Positions 1 to 9,182 of a stretch of DNA of 64,000 nt are shown here, piece by piece. The DNA lies in NCBI RefSeq assembly GCF_000828475.1, contig NZ_AP014648.1, forward strand, positions 1,860,001-1,924,000, given 5' to 3'. A program made the translations under genes and the position numbers. This DNA is from Methyloceanibacter caenitepidi. GTDB lineage: Bacteria; Pseudomonadota; Alphaproteobacteria; Rhizobiales; Methyloligellaceae. The notes beneath the pieces are model-generated. The model saw only the letters and a list, made by a program, of their open reading frames with translations, was not told the DNA's origin and ran no database searches. Within the stretch, counting starts at the first letter, position 1. Each line of letters begins with the position of its first letter.

Positions 1-1
1 C

Positions 2-1639
2 GCTGCTGATCAAGTACTGTTGCGCGCGCGCGAGGGCGCGGCAGCCATGCTCCGCGGACAGTACGATCGAGCCGTAGCGCTGTACGACGAAGCCGTCGGT
101 ACGCCCGACGTTTCCAAATTCGTCCTCGCCAGCATCTACAGCGACCGCGGTGTCGCCAAATGGCGGATGAAGCAGACGAAAGAAGCGATCGACGATTTCA
201 ACGAATCCATCCAGCTCGCGCCAGACAATGCCATCGTCTACAACAACCGCGGTAACGCGCTGATGGATCTCGGCCATCCGGAAGAGGCCATCAAAGACTT
301 CGATCGCGCGATAGTCTTGGATCCCAACTACGGGGCAGCCTACAACAACCGCGGCAACGCCTATGCCGCTCTGCAAAACTACGACGCCGCCTTCCAGTCC
401 TTCCGCAAGGCCACGGCACTCCTGTCCCGCACAGCTGCGCCCTATAACGGGCGGGGGCGCGCTCACATGGAGCGGGACCGGTACCACGCCGCGCTGCGCG
501 ACCTTGACCGGTCGATCAAGATCGATCCCAAACTCGCGGCGGCTTACCGCAATCGTGCAGCGGTCAATTTCGAGCTGGGTAATTATGCCGACGCCGCCGA
601 GGATGCGACGGAGGCTCTCGATCTCGAGCCCGAGCAAGACAAGGCCAAGCTCTTCATGCTGAGGGCGCGCGCATATGCGGCAGAGAACAGCTTCCGCGAG
701 GGCATTGCCGATTTCGATCGCGTTCTCGACCTCGAGCCGGAAAAGGTCGATGCCTTCATGGAACGCGGCGAGCTACTCGCCAAGAACAAGCGCTACGATG
801 CGGCCATCGAGGACTTTACGAAAGTCCTCGAATTGGAGCCGAAGAACGCCAAAGCCTATGCCCTGCGCGGCGAGACCAAGCTCTATGACCGGAAGGCGGA
901 CGAAGGGTATATCGACGTCAACATCGCGCTCATCCTGGAGCCCGACGACCCGCGGGCGCTTCGCATAAGAGGCGACATCTTCCGCGAGCAGAACCGAACC
1001 GAGAATGCGGTCGCCGACTATCAGAAGGCAGCGTCGTTGGATCCGTTTGACGAAGAGGCGCGGGCCGCTCTGGAACGGCTTAAGGCGCCGGTTCCCCCCG
1101 ACACCAGGAAGCCCTTGGGCGAGCCCGTCGCCGGCTGGATCATCACCGAGAAGTCTCCGGGGCGTTACGTGGCGACGAACGCCGACTATCGCGGCGTCAC
1201 AGTCCCCATGGAGATGTTCGGTGCAGGAAAGCCGAAGCTCCTGGCATGGGATAAACTCAAGGGCGCCCAGTCGAACATAGGGCTTCTGCGATACGACGCG
1301 GGGACGCCGACCGGCGATGGCAGCTTTGAGTATGTCGCCGTCATCGACACGAGGAAGCAGGAGGTCCTGGCGATCGAGCCCGAGCGCTGGGGCGACAAAG
1401 CGGCGACTTGGACATGGCAGACAGCTTCGCTTTCGGTCACGGACCCGGACGGAAATGTCAGCGAAGTGGCGTTGCGGCCGGAACGGACCCGGAGTGCGCC
1501 GGTGGCGCGGCGCCGGCGCGACGACGGCGGTGGCTTCTTTGGGTTTGCGCAGCAGCAACCCCAGCGTCAGCAGCCTCGCCAGCGTGCGCGCCGCAGAGGT
1601 GGACAAGGCGGGAGCCCGCTCGACTGGTTGTTCCGCTAA
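2..1639 (+). CDS. TPR-repeat protein, 5' end cut by the window
   Basis: The reading frame is open to the left edge, so the true start lies outside the window; the first in-window candidate is a TTG at 20. Roughly the first 360 visible residues are tandem tetratricopeptide repeats with typical signatures such as YNNRGNA and AIKDFDRAIVLDPN, a scaffold for protein-protein contacts. Residues of about 370-490 form a non-TPR region without recognised motifs, and the last 50 are very basic and Gln/Gly-rich (ARRRRDDGGG, QQQPQRQQPRQ), ending in SPLDWLFR. It precedes the methylofuran/H4MPT genes by 54 bases on the same strand, so co-transcription is possible. The partner is unknown. The TPR call is safe; no function is assigned. 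Confidence 0.85.
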   Translation, partial: AADQVLLRAREGAAAMLRGQYDRAVALYDEAVGTPDVSKFVLASIYSDRGVAKWRMKQTKEAIDDFNESIQLAPDNAIVYNNRGNALMDLGHPEEAIKDFDRAIVLDPNYGAAYNNRGNAYAALQNYDAAFQSFRKATALLSRTAAPYNGRGRAHMERDRYHAALRDLDRSIKIDPKLAAAYRNRAAVNFELGNYADAAEDATEALDLEPEQDKAKLFMLRARAYAAENSFREGIADFDRVLDLEPEKVDAFMERGELLAKNKRYDAAIEDFTKVLELEPKNAKAYALRGETKLYDRKADEGYIDVNIALILEPDDPRALRIRGDIFREQNRTENAVADYQKAASLDPFDEEARAALERLKAPVPPDTRKPLGEPVAGWIITEKSPGRYVATNADYRGVTVPMEMFGAGKPKLLAWDKLKGAQSNIGLLRYDAGTPTGDGSFEYVAVIDTRKQEVLAIEPERWGDKAATWTWQTASLSVTDPDGNVSEVALRPERTRSAPVARRRRDDGGGFFGFAQQQPQRQQPRQRARRRGGQGGSPLDWLFR

Positions 1640-1693
1640 TGGGCCGGCATACGTGGCTGGCAGAGCGGCGCTTTCCGGGATAACACGTCAGGG

Positions 1694-2422
1694 ATGACTC
1701 ACTTTCTTGCCAGCGTCCGGAACGCGGCGGAGGCCGAATGTGTCCTCGCCGCGGGTGCCGACATCGTAGACCTCAAGGAGCCCGACGAAGGGGCGCTCGG
1801 CGCCGTCGCGCCAAGCGTAGTCCGCGCGTGCCTGAGAACGATTGGCGGGCGCAAGCCTGTCAGCGCGACCGTCGGCGATCTGCCCATGAACCCAGCGGTC
1901 GTCACGGATGCCGTTGCGGCCACGGCCGAGCTTGGCGTGGATACCGTCAAACTCGGGATTTTGGTAGGTGGCGATCCGTGGGGCTGTTTCGAGGTTCTTG
2001 GGAGCCTGGGGACGCCTGCGGATCTGGTCCTGGTTTTCTTCGGCGATATGCCAACGGACATCGATCCGGTCGAAGCAGCGAGGGCAAGCGGTGCAAACGG
2101 TGTAATGCTGGACACTGCCGGAAAGGAACGAGGATCGCTAACCGACCATATGACGTTGGGCGAGATCGGGCGCTTCGTAGACAGGGCGCACCACGCAGGA
2201 CTGCAGGTTGGTCTCGCCGGCTCGCTCCGCCCCCACCATGTGCAGCCGCTGCTTGGGCTTAGGCCTGACGTAATCGGCTTTCGAGGGGCGCTGTGTGAGC
2301 AGAGTGCGCGTGGGTCTAACCTCGATCCCAACGCTTGCGCCGAGATCGGCCGGCTCGTGGCCGCCGGGGGAACGGCCACGGAAGCCCGTTTCGAGGCGCA
2401 CGCAACCTCCGCGGTGTGGTAG
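1694..2422 (+). CDS. mfnB: (5-formylfuran-3-yl)methyl phosphate synthase-like protein (DUF556/MfnB family)
   Basis: The 242-residue protein belongs to the DUF556 family, whose archaeal member MfnB makes the furan precursor of methanofuran from two glyceraldehyde-3-phosphate molecules. The N-terminal motif VDLKEPDEGALGAV carries a lysine (Lys28) where the archaeal enzyme uses a Schiff-base lysine, and TVKLGILVGG is a second conserved segment. The length fits the family. It starts with ATG and is the first unambiguous C1-cofactor gene in the window, followed at short spacing by folB-like, mfnE-like and DHPS-like genes. The inferred role is the furan ring of methylofuran. The family call is strong; activity is inferred from archaea. 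Confidence 0.88.
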   Translation: MTHFLASVRNAAEAECVLAAGADIVDLKEPDEGALGAVAPSVVRACLRTIGGRKPVSATVGDLPMNPAVVTDAVAATAELGVDTVKLGILVGGDPWGCFEVLGSLGTPADLVLVFFGDMPTDIDPVEAARASGANGVMLDTAGKERGSLTDHMTLGEIGRFVDRAHHAGLQVGLAGSLRPHHVQPLLGLRPDVIGFRGALCEQSARGSNLDPNACAEIGRLVAAGGTATEARFEAHATSAVW

Positions 2423-2483
2423 AGCATCAACTCAGTTCGGCCGAGAGAGCCGGGCAGAGGCGAGGAGGAGACCGGAGCGCGGA

Positions 2484-2888
2484 ATGGAACGAAGACTGGG
2501 ACATGTGAGTACGGCGAGCGCCACTGGTGAGCCCTTGGACCGCATTTTCGTGCACGATTATGTGCTCGAAGTGGAAATCGGCGTTCACCACAATGAGAGG
2601 GGTGTCACCCAGCGCGTTCGCTTTTCGGTCGACATCGACATTAAGTCGGATCCCACGGCCCTTGAAGACGATATCGACCGGACCCTGGACTACGACTATG
2701 TCATCAACGGCATCAAGGCGATCATCTCTCGCGGTCACATCAATCTCGTCGAGACACTCGCCGAGGACGTCGCGCAGCATTGCATCTCTCATCCGCGCGC
2801 GGAGCGCGTCGAAGTGATGATCGAGAAACTCGACAAGGACCCGGGCTCGGTGGGCGTTCAGATCGTCCGGAGTAAGCAGGAGGCCTAG
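2484..2888 (+). CDS. folB: dihydroneopterin aldolase (FolB family)
   Basis: The 134-residue product has the FolB fold signatures: DRIFVHDYVLEVEIGVH at the N terminus, the catalytic-region run LVETLAEDVAQ, and the C-terminal VEVMIEKLDKD. FolB converts dihydroneopterin to 6-hydroxymethyl-dihydropterin, the shared precursor of folate and methanopterin. I chose the ATG at 2484 (GGAG seven bases upstream); the frame is open further upstream but overlaps mfnB, and a GTG at 2505 is possible. It lies between mfnB- and mfnE-like genes and two genes upstream of a dihydropteroate-synthase-like gene. This context suggests it serves H4MPT, though it could also supply folate. Confidence 0.87.
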   Translation: MERRLGHVSTASATGEPLDRIFVHDYVLEVEIGVHHNERGVTQRVRFSVDIDIKSDPTALEDDIDRTLDYDYVINGIKAIISRGHINLVETLAEDVAQHCISHPRAERVEVMIEKLDKDPGSVGVQIVRSKQEA

Positions 2889-2890
2889 AC

Positions 2891-3553
2891 ATGCGCGCAG
2901 CATTGCAGGCCTCCGCGCCGGCTCTTGAACCGGACGACTTCCAGCCCGCCGTGGTGAAGCTCGGCGGCAGTATCGTGCGTGGCGGTACACTTGCTGGCTG
3001 GCTCGAAGTGATCGCGGATGTGCAGCGTCCGATCGTGGTCGTTCCGGGCGGAGGCGCGCTCGCCGACGAAGTGCGGCATTGTCAGCGCCAATTGGGTTTC
3101 GGCGACGCGACGGCCCATCGCATGGCGCTGTTGGCTATGGATCAGCTCGCCTGGGCCATCGCCGGTATGACGCCGGGCTACGAAGTCGGCTCGACAATCG
3201 AAGATCTCCGCAAAATCCATCGGCGGGGCCTCGTCTCCGTTTGGGCGCCGTCGGTTTATCTCGCGGACCGGACGGATGTCGAAGCGACCTGGCGGTTGAC
3301 CTCCGACAGCCTTGCGTTGTGGCTCGCAGGTAAACTCGGTGCTCAATCCTGCTGCGTCGTAAAATCAGGGTCGATTGCGCATCGGCCGCTAAGCGCGGAT
3401 TCGCTGCGTCATGACGGTATTGTCGACGAGGCCTTTCCGGCCATGCTTCGAGAGACCGGCGTCTCCGCTGCGATGTTCGGACAAGGCGATGAGAGCGATC
3501 TCGCCGCCTTTCTTGCGGGTGAGAGCCCGGCGCCAATGCCGGTCACCGCGTGA
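2891..3553 (+). CDS. mfnE: amino acid kinase family protein, MfnE-like
   Basis: The 220-residue protein has the amino acid kinase fold: an N-terminal phosphate-binding VVKLGGSI, a VVPGGGALADEVR loop and a nucleotide-binding region near residues 130-160. Archaeal MfnE, of the same family, phosphorylates aminomethylfuran phosphate to the diphosphate in methanofuran synthesis. The gene starts two bases after the folB stop, and its end overlaps the next gene by four bases (GTGA), so it is embedded in a tight operon. Family membership is clear. The specific substrate is inferred from the mfnB neighbour and the mfnF-like gene at 9.2-10.2 kb. Confidence 0.85.
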   Translation: MRAALQASAPALEPDDFQPAVVKLGGSIVRGGTLAGWLEVIADVQRPIVVVPGGGALADEVRHCQRQLGFGDATAHRMALLAMDQLAWAIAGMTPGYEVGSTIEDLRKIHRRGLVSVWAPSVYLADRTDVEATWRLTSDSLALWLAGKLGAQSCCVVKSGSIAHRPLSADSLRHDGIVDEAFPAMLRETGVSAAMFGQGDESDLAAFLAGESPAPMPVTA

Positions 3554-4965
3554 GCGTGCCGGGCATGGCCGAGAAAATCCTGTTTCTGACCGGACACCTG
3601 GCGGAACCGCGCTTGAAGGCGGTTCTCGAAGGCATGAAGCCGGAATTCGAGTGGCGCGTCGAGGACATCGGCGTCAAGGTCGCGGCGCTCATGACCGAAG
3701 ACATCATCATGCGGCGGCTGGAAGATGCGCGCGGCGCCGACAAGATCCTGTTGCCCGGCCGTTGCCGCGGCGACTTGGACAAGCTCTCGGCTCACTACGG
3801 CGTGCCTGTCGAGCGCGGACCTGACGAGGTGAAGGACATCCCGGTCTTTTTCGGCCGGGCGCGCCGGGCCTCCGACATGTCGAAATACGACATCAACATC
3901 TTCGCCGAGATCATCGACGCCACGGCGATGAGCGTCGAGGATATCCTCGCCAGTGCCGAAGACTACAGTCATCGCGGTGCCGACGTGATCGACCTCGGCT
4001 GTCTGCCGGATACGCCGTTTCCGCATCTCGAAGACACGGTGAAGGCCCTCAAGGAATATGGCTACAAGGTCAGCGTCGACTCGGCCGATCCCGAAGAGCT
4101 CCTGCGTGGCGGACGGGCAGGGGCCGACTACCTGCTCAGTCTCGATGAGACGCGGCTGCACATCGCCGACGAGGTGTCCTCCGTACCCGTCCTGATCCCC
4201 GCCACCCACGGAGATATGGACTCGCTGCGCCGGGCCATGGCGGTGCTGGACGAGAAGGGGCTGCCTTACCTGGCCGATCCGGTACTCGACCCGATCAATT
4301 TCGGCTTCATGACCTCGCTGGAGCGCTATGCGCAATTGCGCCGGGAGCGGCCCGACGTGGACATCCTGCTAGGCACCGGCAATCTCACCGAACTGACTGA
4401 AGCCGATACGACGGGTATCACTGCGACCCTGATCGGGATCGCATCGGAGCTGAACATAAAGAACGTGCTTGTGGTGCAGGTGAGCCCCCATACGCGCAGA
4501 ACCTATGAGGAGCACGACGCGGCAAGGCGCTTGATGTTCGCGTCGGGCGCCGACGGCGAGTTGCCGAAGGGCTATACGGACGAGCTGTTGGGGCTGCACG
4601 CGAAGCGTCCGTTTCCGTTGACGCCCGAGGAGATCGCCGAGAACGCCGCCGCCGTGCGGGACAAGAACTTCCGCATCGATGTCGCCGAGGATGGCGTGCA
4701 CATTTACAACCGCGACGGTCACCACGTAGCCGAGGACATCTTCGAGTTCTTTCCCAGACTGGACCTCGAAGGCGACGCAGGGCACGCCTTCTATCTGGCG
4801 GCCGAGCTGGCCAAGGCGGAGATCGCCTGGCGTCTCGGCAAGCGCTATGCCCAGGACGAGCCGCTCGATTGGGGCGTGGCCGCGGACAAACCCAGTGAGG
4901 ACAGGACGCGCCTCAAGGAGGCGGGCCACACGCTTGCCATCAAGAAGAAACGGGAGGAGTCTTAA
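3550..4965 (+). CDS. dihydropteroate synthase-like protein of the H4MPT pathway (DUF6513 type)
   Basis: The 471-residue protein starts with a domain of about 140 residues typical of DUF6513, followed by a pterin-binding TIM barrel related to dihydropteroate synthase (ADVIDLGC, VSVDSADPEELL, ILLGTGN). It is far longer than folate DHPS (about 280 residues). Such proteins occur in methanogens and in methylotrophs with H4MPT and are thought to join the pterin to the arylamine made by the MptG reaction instead of to p-aminobenzoate. The GTG at 3550 overlaps the previous stop; an ATG at 3565 is possible. The condensation role is inferred. Confidence 0.85.
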   Translation: MSVPGMAEKILFLTGHLAEPRLKAVLEGMKPEFEWRVEDIGVKVAALMTEDIIMRRLEDARGADKILLPGRCRGDLDKLSAHYGVPVERGPDEVKDIPVFFGRARRASDMSKYDINIFAEIIDATAMSVEDILASAEDYSHRGADVIDLGCLPDTPFPHLEDTVKALKEYGYKVSVDSADPEELLRGGRAGADYLLSLDETRLHIADEVSSVPVLIPATHGDMDSLRRAMAVLDEKGLPYLADPVLDPINFGFMTSLERYAQLRRERPDVDILLGTGNLTELTEADTTGITATLIGIASELNIKNVLVVQVSPHTRRTYEEHDAARRLMFASGADGELPKGYTDELLGLHAKRPFPLTPEEIAENAAAVRDKNFRIDVAEDGVHIYNRDGHHVAEDIFEFFPRLDLEGDAGHAFYLAAELAKAEIAWRLGKRYAQDEPLDWGVAADKPSEDRTRLKEAGHTLAIKKKREES

Positions 4966-4984
4966 TGTCGCTCGAGGTGCCGGC

Positions 4985-5560
4985 ATGCCCATGATCCGCG
5001 AATGCATCGTCACGACGGTGAGCGACGAAGGAAAACTCCATATCGCCCCGCTGGGGCTTATCGAAGATGGCGACGGTTGGGTCATTGCACCGTTCCACCC
5101 GTCGACGACCCTCGACAATCTCAGGGCGACCCCGTTCGCGGTCGCGAGCTTCACCGACGATGTCTTGGTCTTTGCTGGCTGCCTCACCGGCAACAAGGAC
5201 TGGCCGACAAGGCCGGCCCGGCACATTCCGGGTGCATTCCTGGAGAACGCGCTGGCTCATCTCGAGCTCGCGGTCGAGCGCGTGGAGGAGGACGACCTGC
5301 GCCCGCGCTTCCATTGCCGTATTGTGTATGAAGGCAATCATGCCCCGTTCAAGGGGTTCAACCGGGCCCAGGCGGCGGTGATCGAAACGGCAATCCTGGC
5401 CACCCGCCTCAAGATGCTGCCTCGCGAGAAGATCGAGACGGAACTGGCCTATCACCAGATCGCCGTCGAGAAGACCGCAGGGCCCCGTGAGCACGAAGCT
5501 TGGCGCATCCTCGTCGAGAAGATCGAGGACTTCTACAAGCGTAGCGCGACTTCTGATTGA
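4985..5560 (+). CDS. DUF447 family protein
   Basis: The 191-residue protein is recognisable as DUF447, a family found in methanogens and in H4MPT-using bacteria. It opens with RECIVTTVSDEGKLHIAPLG, resembling the flavin-binding split barrels of flavin reductase-like proteins, and ends in a helical region (EIETELAYHQIAVEKTAG-like). The frame is open well upstream, but the ATG at 4985 gives the family N terminus and sits 19 bases after the previous stop; ATG 4991 is an alternative. It closes the five-gene cofactor operon. A flavin-dependent step in cofactor synthesis is an attractive guess, but no reaction is established to my knowledge. Confidence 0.8.
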   Translation: MPMIRECIVTTVSDEGKLHIAPLGLIEDGDGWVIAPFHPSTTLDNLRATPFAVASFTDDVLVFAGCLTGNKDWPTRPARHIPGAFLENALAHLELAVERVEEDDLRPRFHCRIVYEGNHAPFKGFNRAQAAVIETAILATRLKMLPREKIETELAYHQIAVEKTAGPREHEAWRILVEKIEDFYKRSATSD

Positions 5561-5564
5561 GCAA

Positions 5565-6632
5565 TTACGCGCTGGCCGAATCCGGCAGCGCGACGTCTGC
5601 TGCTTCCGTAGCGCGGGCAACATCCGCAAACGGCCGGAACATGCGCCGGTAAGCGCCCGGCGTGAGACCTGTCGATCGCTTGAAGAGCCGGCGAAAGAAG
5701 GCGAGGTTCTCATACCCCAACTCAGCGGCAATTTGCTCGAACGCGGCAGAGTCCGTCTCGAGGTGGCGTTTGGCCTCTTCGACACGCAGGTTCTGGACAT
5801 GACCGATGAGGGTTGTGCCCGTGGCGATCTTGAACCGACGCTTCAGACTGCGCTCAGGAATCTCGGCGAAGGCGACGACCTTCGCGACGGCGTTCCGATC
5901 TTTGTAATGCGCCGCGAGCCAGTCCTCGCACTTGCGGACGACTGAGTCCGCATGGGACTGTTGGCGAACCAACGACGCGTAGGGGAGTTGGCCCTCGCCA
6001 TGCCATTTGAGCAGGTAGACCTTGGCGATCCGCAAGGCTTCGCCGGGACTACAATGGCGCGCGATGATGTGGATTGCCAAGTCGTGCCACGAGGTCGTCC
6101 CGCCGGCCGTTACGATTCGGCCCGATGCGTCGGCGAAGCAGAGATTCGGCTCGGGACGAAACTTGACCTTGGGATAGTGCGTGCGGAACAGGTCCTCGTA
6201 GCCCCAATGCGACGTAGCCTCTTTCGCGTCGAGCAGGCCCGTGGCGGCAAGCATGATCGATCCGGAGCAGGCGGAGTAGATCGCACTGCCTGCGCGGTAG
6301 CGCTTCCGGATCCATTCGAAGAGCTCCGGATATCGGTTCTTGAAATCGTCGTCAGGCGCAAGCCAGAGTTCCGGCAGTATGACAATGTCTGCCGCAGGAT
6401 CGTCGTCGAGCGACAGGTCGGGCGTGACCGGGACACGGTTGCCGCATGAGAACGGTGTTCGGGTGATGGACACAATTCGGGGACGGATGGGATGTGTCTG
6501 CTCGCCGCCGGCCAATTGCTGCCAGAGATTTCCGGCGGCCGCCAGGACATCGACCATCCCGTAGAGCGCGGAGCCTGCGGTCTCCGGCACGGCAACGATG
6601 AGCGCCTGAAGGGGCTCTTTTTGCTCGTTCAT
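5565..6632 (-). CDS. GlxA-type transcriptional regulator (DJ-1/PfpI domain plus AraC DNA-binding domain)
   Basis: The 355-residue protein has an N-terminal DJ-1/PfpI-like domain (residues about 10-190; the nucleophile-elbow motif YSACSGS keeps its cysteine) and a C-terminal AraC/XylS helix-turn-helix pair (about 220-330; AAELGYENLAFFRRLFK, STGLTPGAYRRMFR). The frame stays open far upstream, but that extension lies antisense to osmC; the ATG at 6632 begins the conserved domain. It is divergent from an OsmC-family gene, with 132 bases between the two starts, and probably regulates it. The inducer is unknown. Confidence 0.88.
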   Translation of the reverse strand: MNEQKEPLQALIVAVPETAGSALYGMVDVLAAAGNLWQQLAGGEQTHPIRPRIVSITRTPFSCGNRVPVTPDLSLDDDPAADIVILPELWLAPDDDFKNRYPELFEWIRKRYRAGSAIYSACSGSIMLAATGLLDAKEATSHWGYEDLFRTHYPKVKFRPEPNLCFADASGRIVTAGGTTSWHDLAIHIIARHCSPGEALRIAKVYLLKWHGEGQLPYASLVRQQSHADSVVRKCEDWLAAHYKDRNAVAKVVAFAEIPERSLKRRFKIATGTTLIGHVQNLRVEEAKRHLETDSAAFEQIAAELGYENLAFFRRLFKRSTGLTPGAYRRMFRPFADVARATEAADVALPDSASA

Positions 6633-6764
6633 GCCGAGATGTTGGCACAAATGGACCCCTTTTGACAAAAACCGATCTGAGTGGAGCCGTTTGGCGTCTT
6701 TACCTTCTGTCTTACACGCAGGGTCAATGGCTGGCCCCGCGCAAGACGACAGGAGGAAGAGATC

Positions 6765-7337
6765 ATGACGATGCACGAAACGATCACGATGAACGGACTG
6801 GATGTGAACGCCGCCCAAGCCACGATCGAGGCCCTGAAGGCTGACTCGAGCTTGGCCAAGTTCCAGTTCCGGGCGCGCAACAAATGGGTGTCTGGCGGTG
6901 AAAACCGCTCCACCATCAAGGATTTTTACGGTGCGGGGCGCGAGGACACATCCCGGACCGCGGACTTTGAGTTTGTGAACGGGGAGCCGCCTGTGCTGCT
7001 CGGCAACAATGAAGGCGCCAACCCCGTGGAGTTCCTGCTGCACGGCTTGGCAGGGTGCGTGACGACCACGCTTGTCCTTCACGCGACAATGCGGGGCATT
7101 GCCATTCGCGAGCTCTCCACGGAGCTGGAAGGCGATATCGACCTGCAGGGTCTTCTGGGGCTCGATCCCGACGTGGCGCCCGGCTACCGGGAGATCCGCA
7201 TTCGCCTGCATATAAATGCGGACTGTTCCGAGGAGGAGCTCGAAGAACTCATGGCCTGCGCGCAGGCGCATTCGCCCGTTTGCAATACGGTTTGCCGGCC
7301 CGTGCCGGTCGTAATTGAGAGAGTAAAGGACGAGTGA
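6765..7337 (+). CDS. OsmC family peroxiredoxin-like protein
   Basis: The 190-residue protein carries both redox cysteines of OsmC/Ohr proteins, one in HGLAGCVTTTL and one in HSPVCNTV, so it is probably active against hydroperoxides through a dithiol cofactor. The start is well supported: AGGAGGA at 6751-6757 lies eight bases before the ATG. It is divergent from the GlxA-type regulator, a pairing that suggests stress control. A strong hairpin follows the stop. A direct link to C1 metabolism is not shown, though defence beside a formaldehyde pathway is plausible. Confidence 0.88.
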   Translation: MTMHETITMNGLDVNAAQATIEALKADSSLAKFQFRARNKWVSGGENRSTIKDFYGAGREDTSRTADFEFVNGEPPVLLGNNEGANPVEFLLHGLAGCVTTTLVLHATMRGIAIRELSTELEGDIDLQGLLGLDPDVAPGYREIRIRLHINADCSEEELEELMACAQAHSPVCNTVCRPVPVVIERVKDE

Positions 7338-7342
7338 CGGTC

Positions 7343-7378
7343 AGGCGCGGTCCGCGCCGATGCATGCGGACCGCGCCT
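7343..7378. terminator. bidirectional stem-loop between osmC and the DUF1697 gene
   Basis: A perfect 13-base inverted repeat (AGGCGCGGTCCGC and its complement) encloses a 10-base loop. It lies between two convergent genes and touches the stop codon of the minus-strand one. There is no long T tract, so termination on both strands is inferred from position and stem strength. Confidence 0.6.
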
Positions 7379-7890
7379 CAGATTTCGTCGGCCATCGAGG
7401 CGAGTTTCGCCACTGTGTTTATGTTGCGGGCCGTGCCGTGAGCAGCTGCGGGGACCTTGAGTTTCGACCGCCCCATGCCGTCCGGATAGTGGATGTAAAT
7501 CTCGCGTTTCCCAAGGTGAAGGGTCTCGTTCTTCTGACCGGAGACAGCATCAATATCGCGAGCACCGGGTGCGCCATCGAGAAAGAGCACCATGACTTTG
7601 TTCGGTGATGCATCGCGGAAGGGGTTGCCCGCCAGAATCGCCGAAAGCTCGTACACGGTCCGCACGAACACGGCGACGGGCTTCCCCGCATAGGCCTCAA
7701 GCGCCTCTTCGAGCTTGGCCTTTACGTCAGGCTCCGTGGCGTCGCTAGAGAAGACGACGTTGCCGGACGCGATATAGGTGCGTGGGGAGGAAAAGCCGGC
7801 GCGTTCGCATAGCGTTAAGAGATCGCGCATCGCCAGCTTGCCGGTGCCACCGACATTGACGGCACGGAGCAGGGCGGCGAACGCTGTCAT
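7378..7890 (-). CDS. DUF1697 family protein
   Basis: The 170-residue protein begins with the family signature LLRAVNVGGTGKLAM and contains RTYIASGNVVFSS and NPFRDASPNKVMVLFLD, all typical of DUF1697. The family is widespread in bacteria and has no established activity. It lies 21 bases downstream of the desaturase on the same strand and probably shares its transcript. Start ATG at 7890. Nothing ties it to the C1 pathway except position. Confidence 0.85.
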   Translation of the reverse strand: MTAFAALLRAVNVGGTGKLAMRDLLTLCERAGFSSPRTYIASGNVVFSSDATEPDVKAKLEEALEAYAGKPVAVFVRTVYELSAILAGNPFRDASPNKVMVLFLDGAPGARDIDAVSGQKNETLHLGKREIYIHYPDGMGRSKLKVPAAAHGTARNINTVAKLASMADEI

Positions 7891-7911
7891 GGTCGCCGCC
7901 CTCGCTGAGCG

Positions 7912-9084
<1,173 letters not shown>

Positions 9085-9182
9085 AAATCCTTTGCAGTTC
9101 AATTCACTAACAGCGCGAAACGGTATCGGAAACTTCGAGAATCAAAGCCTTGCGCTATCTCAATGTGGGAAATGTCTCGCCC

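Noticed and set aside
6633..7271. N-terminal extension of the GlxA-type regulator
   Set aside because: The added 213 codons lie antisense to osmC and match no domain; ATG 6632 begins the DJ-1 domain.
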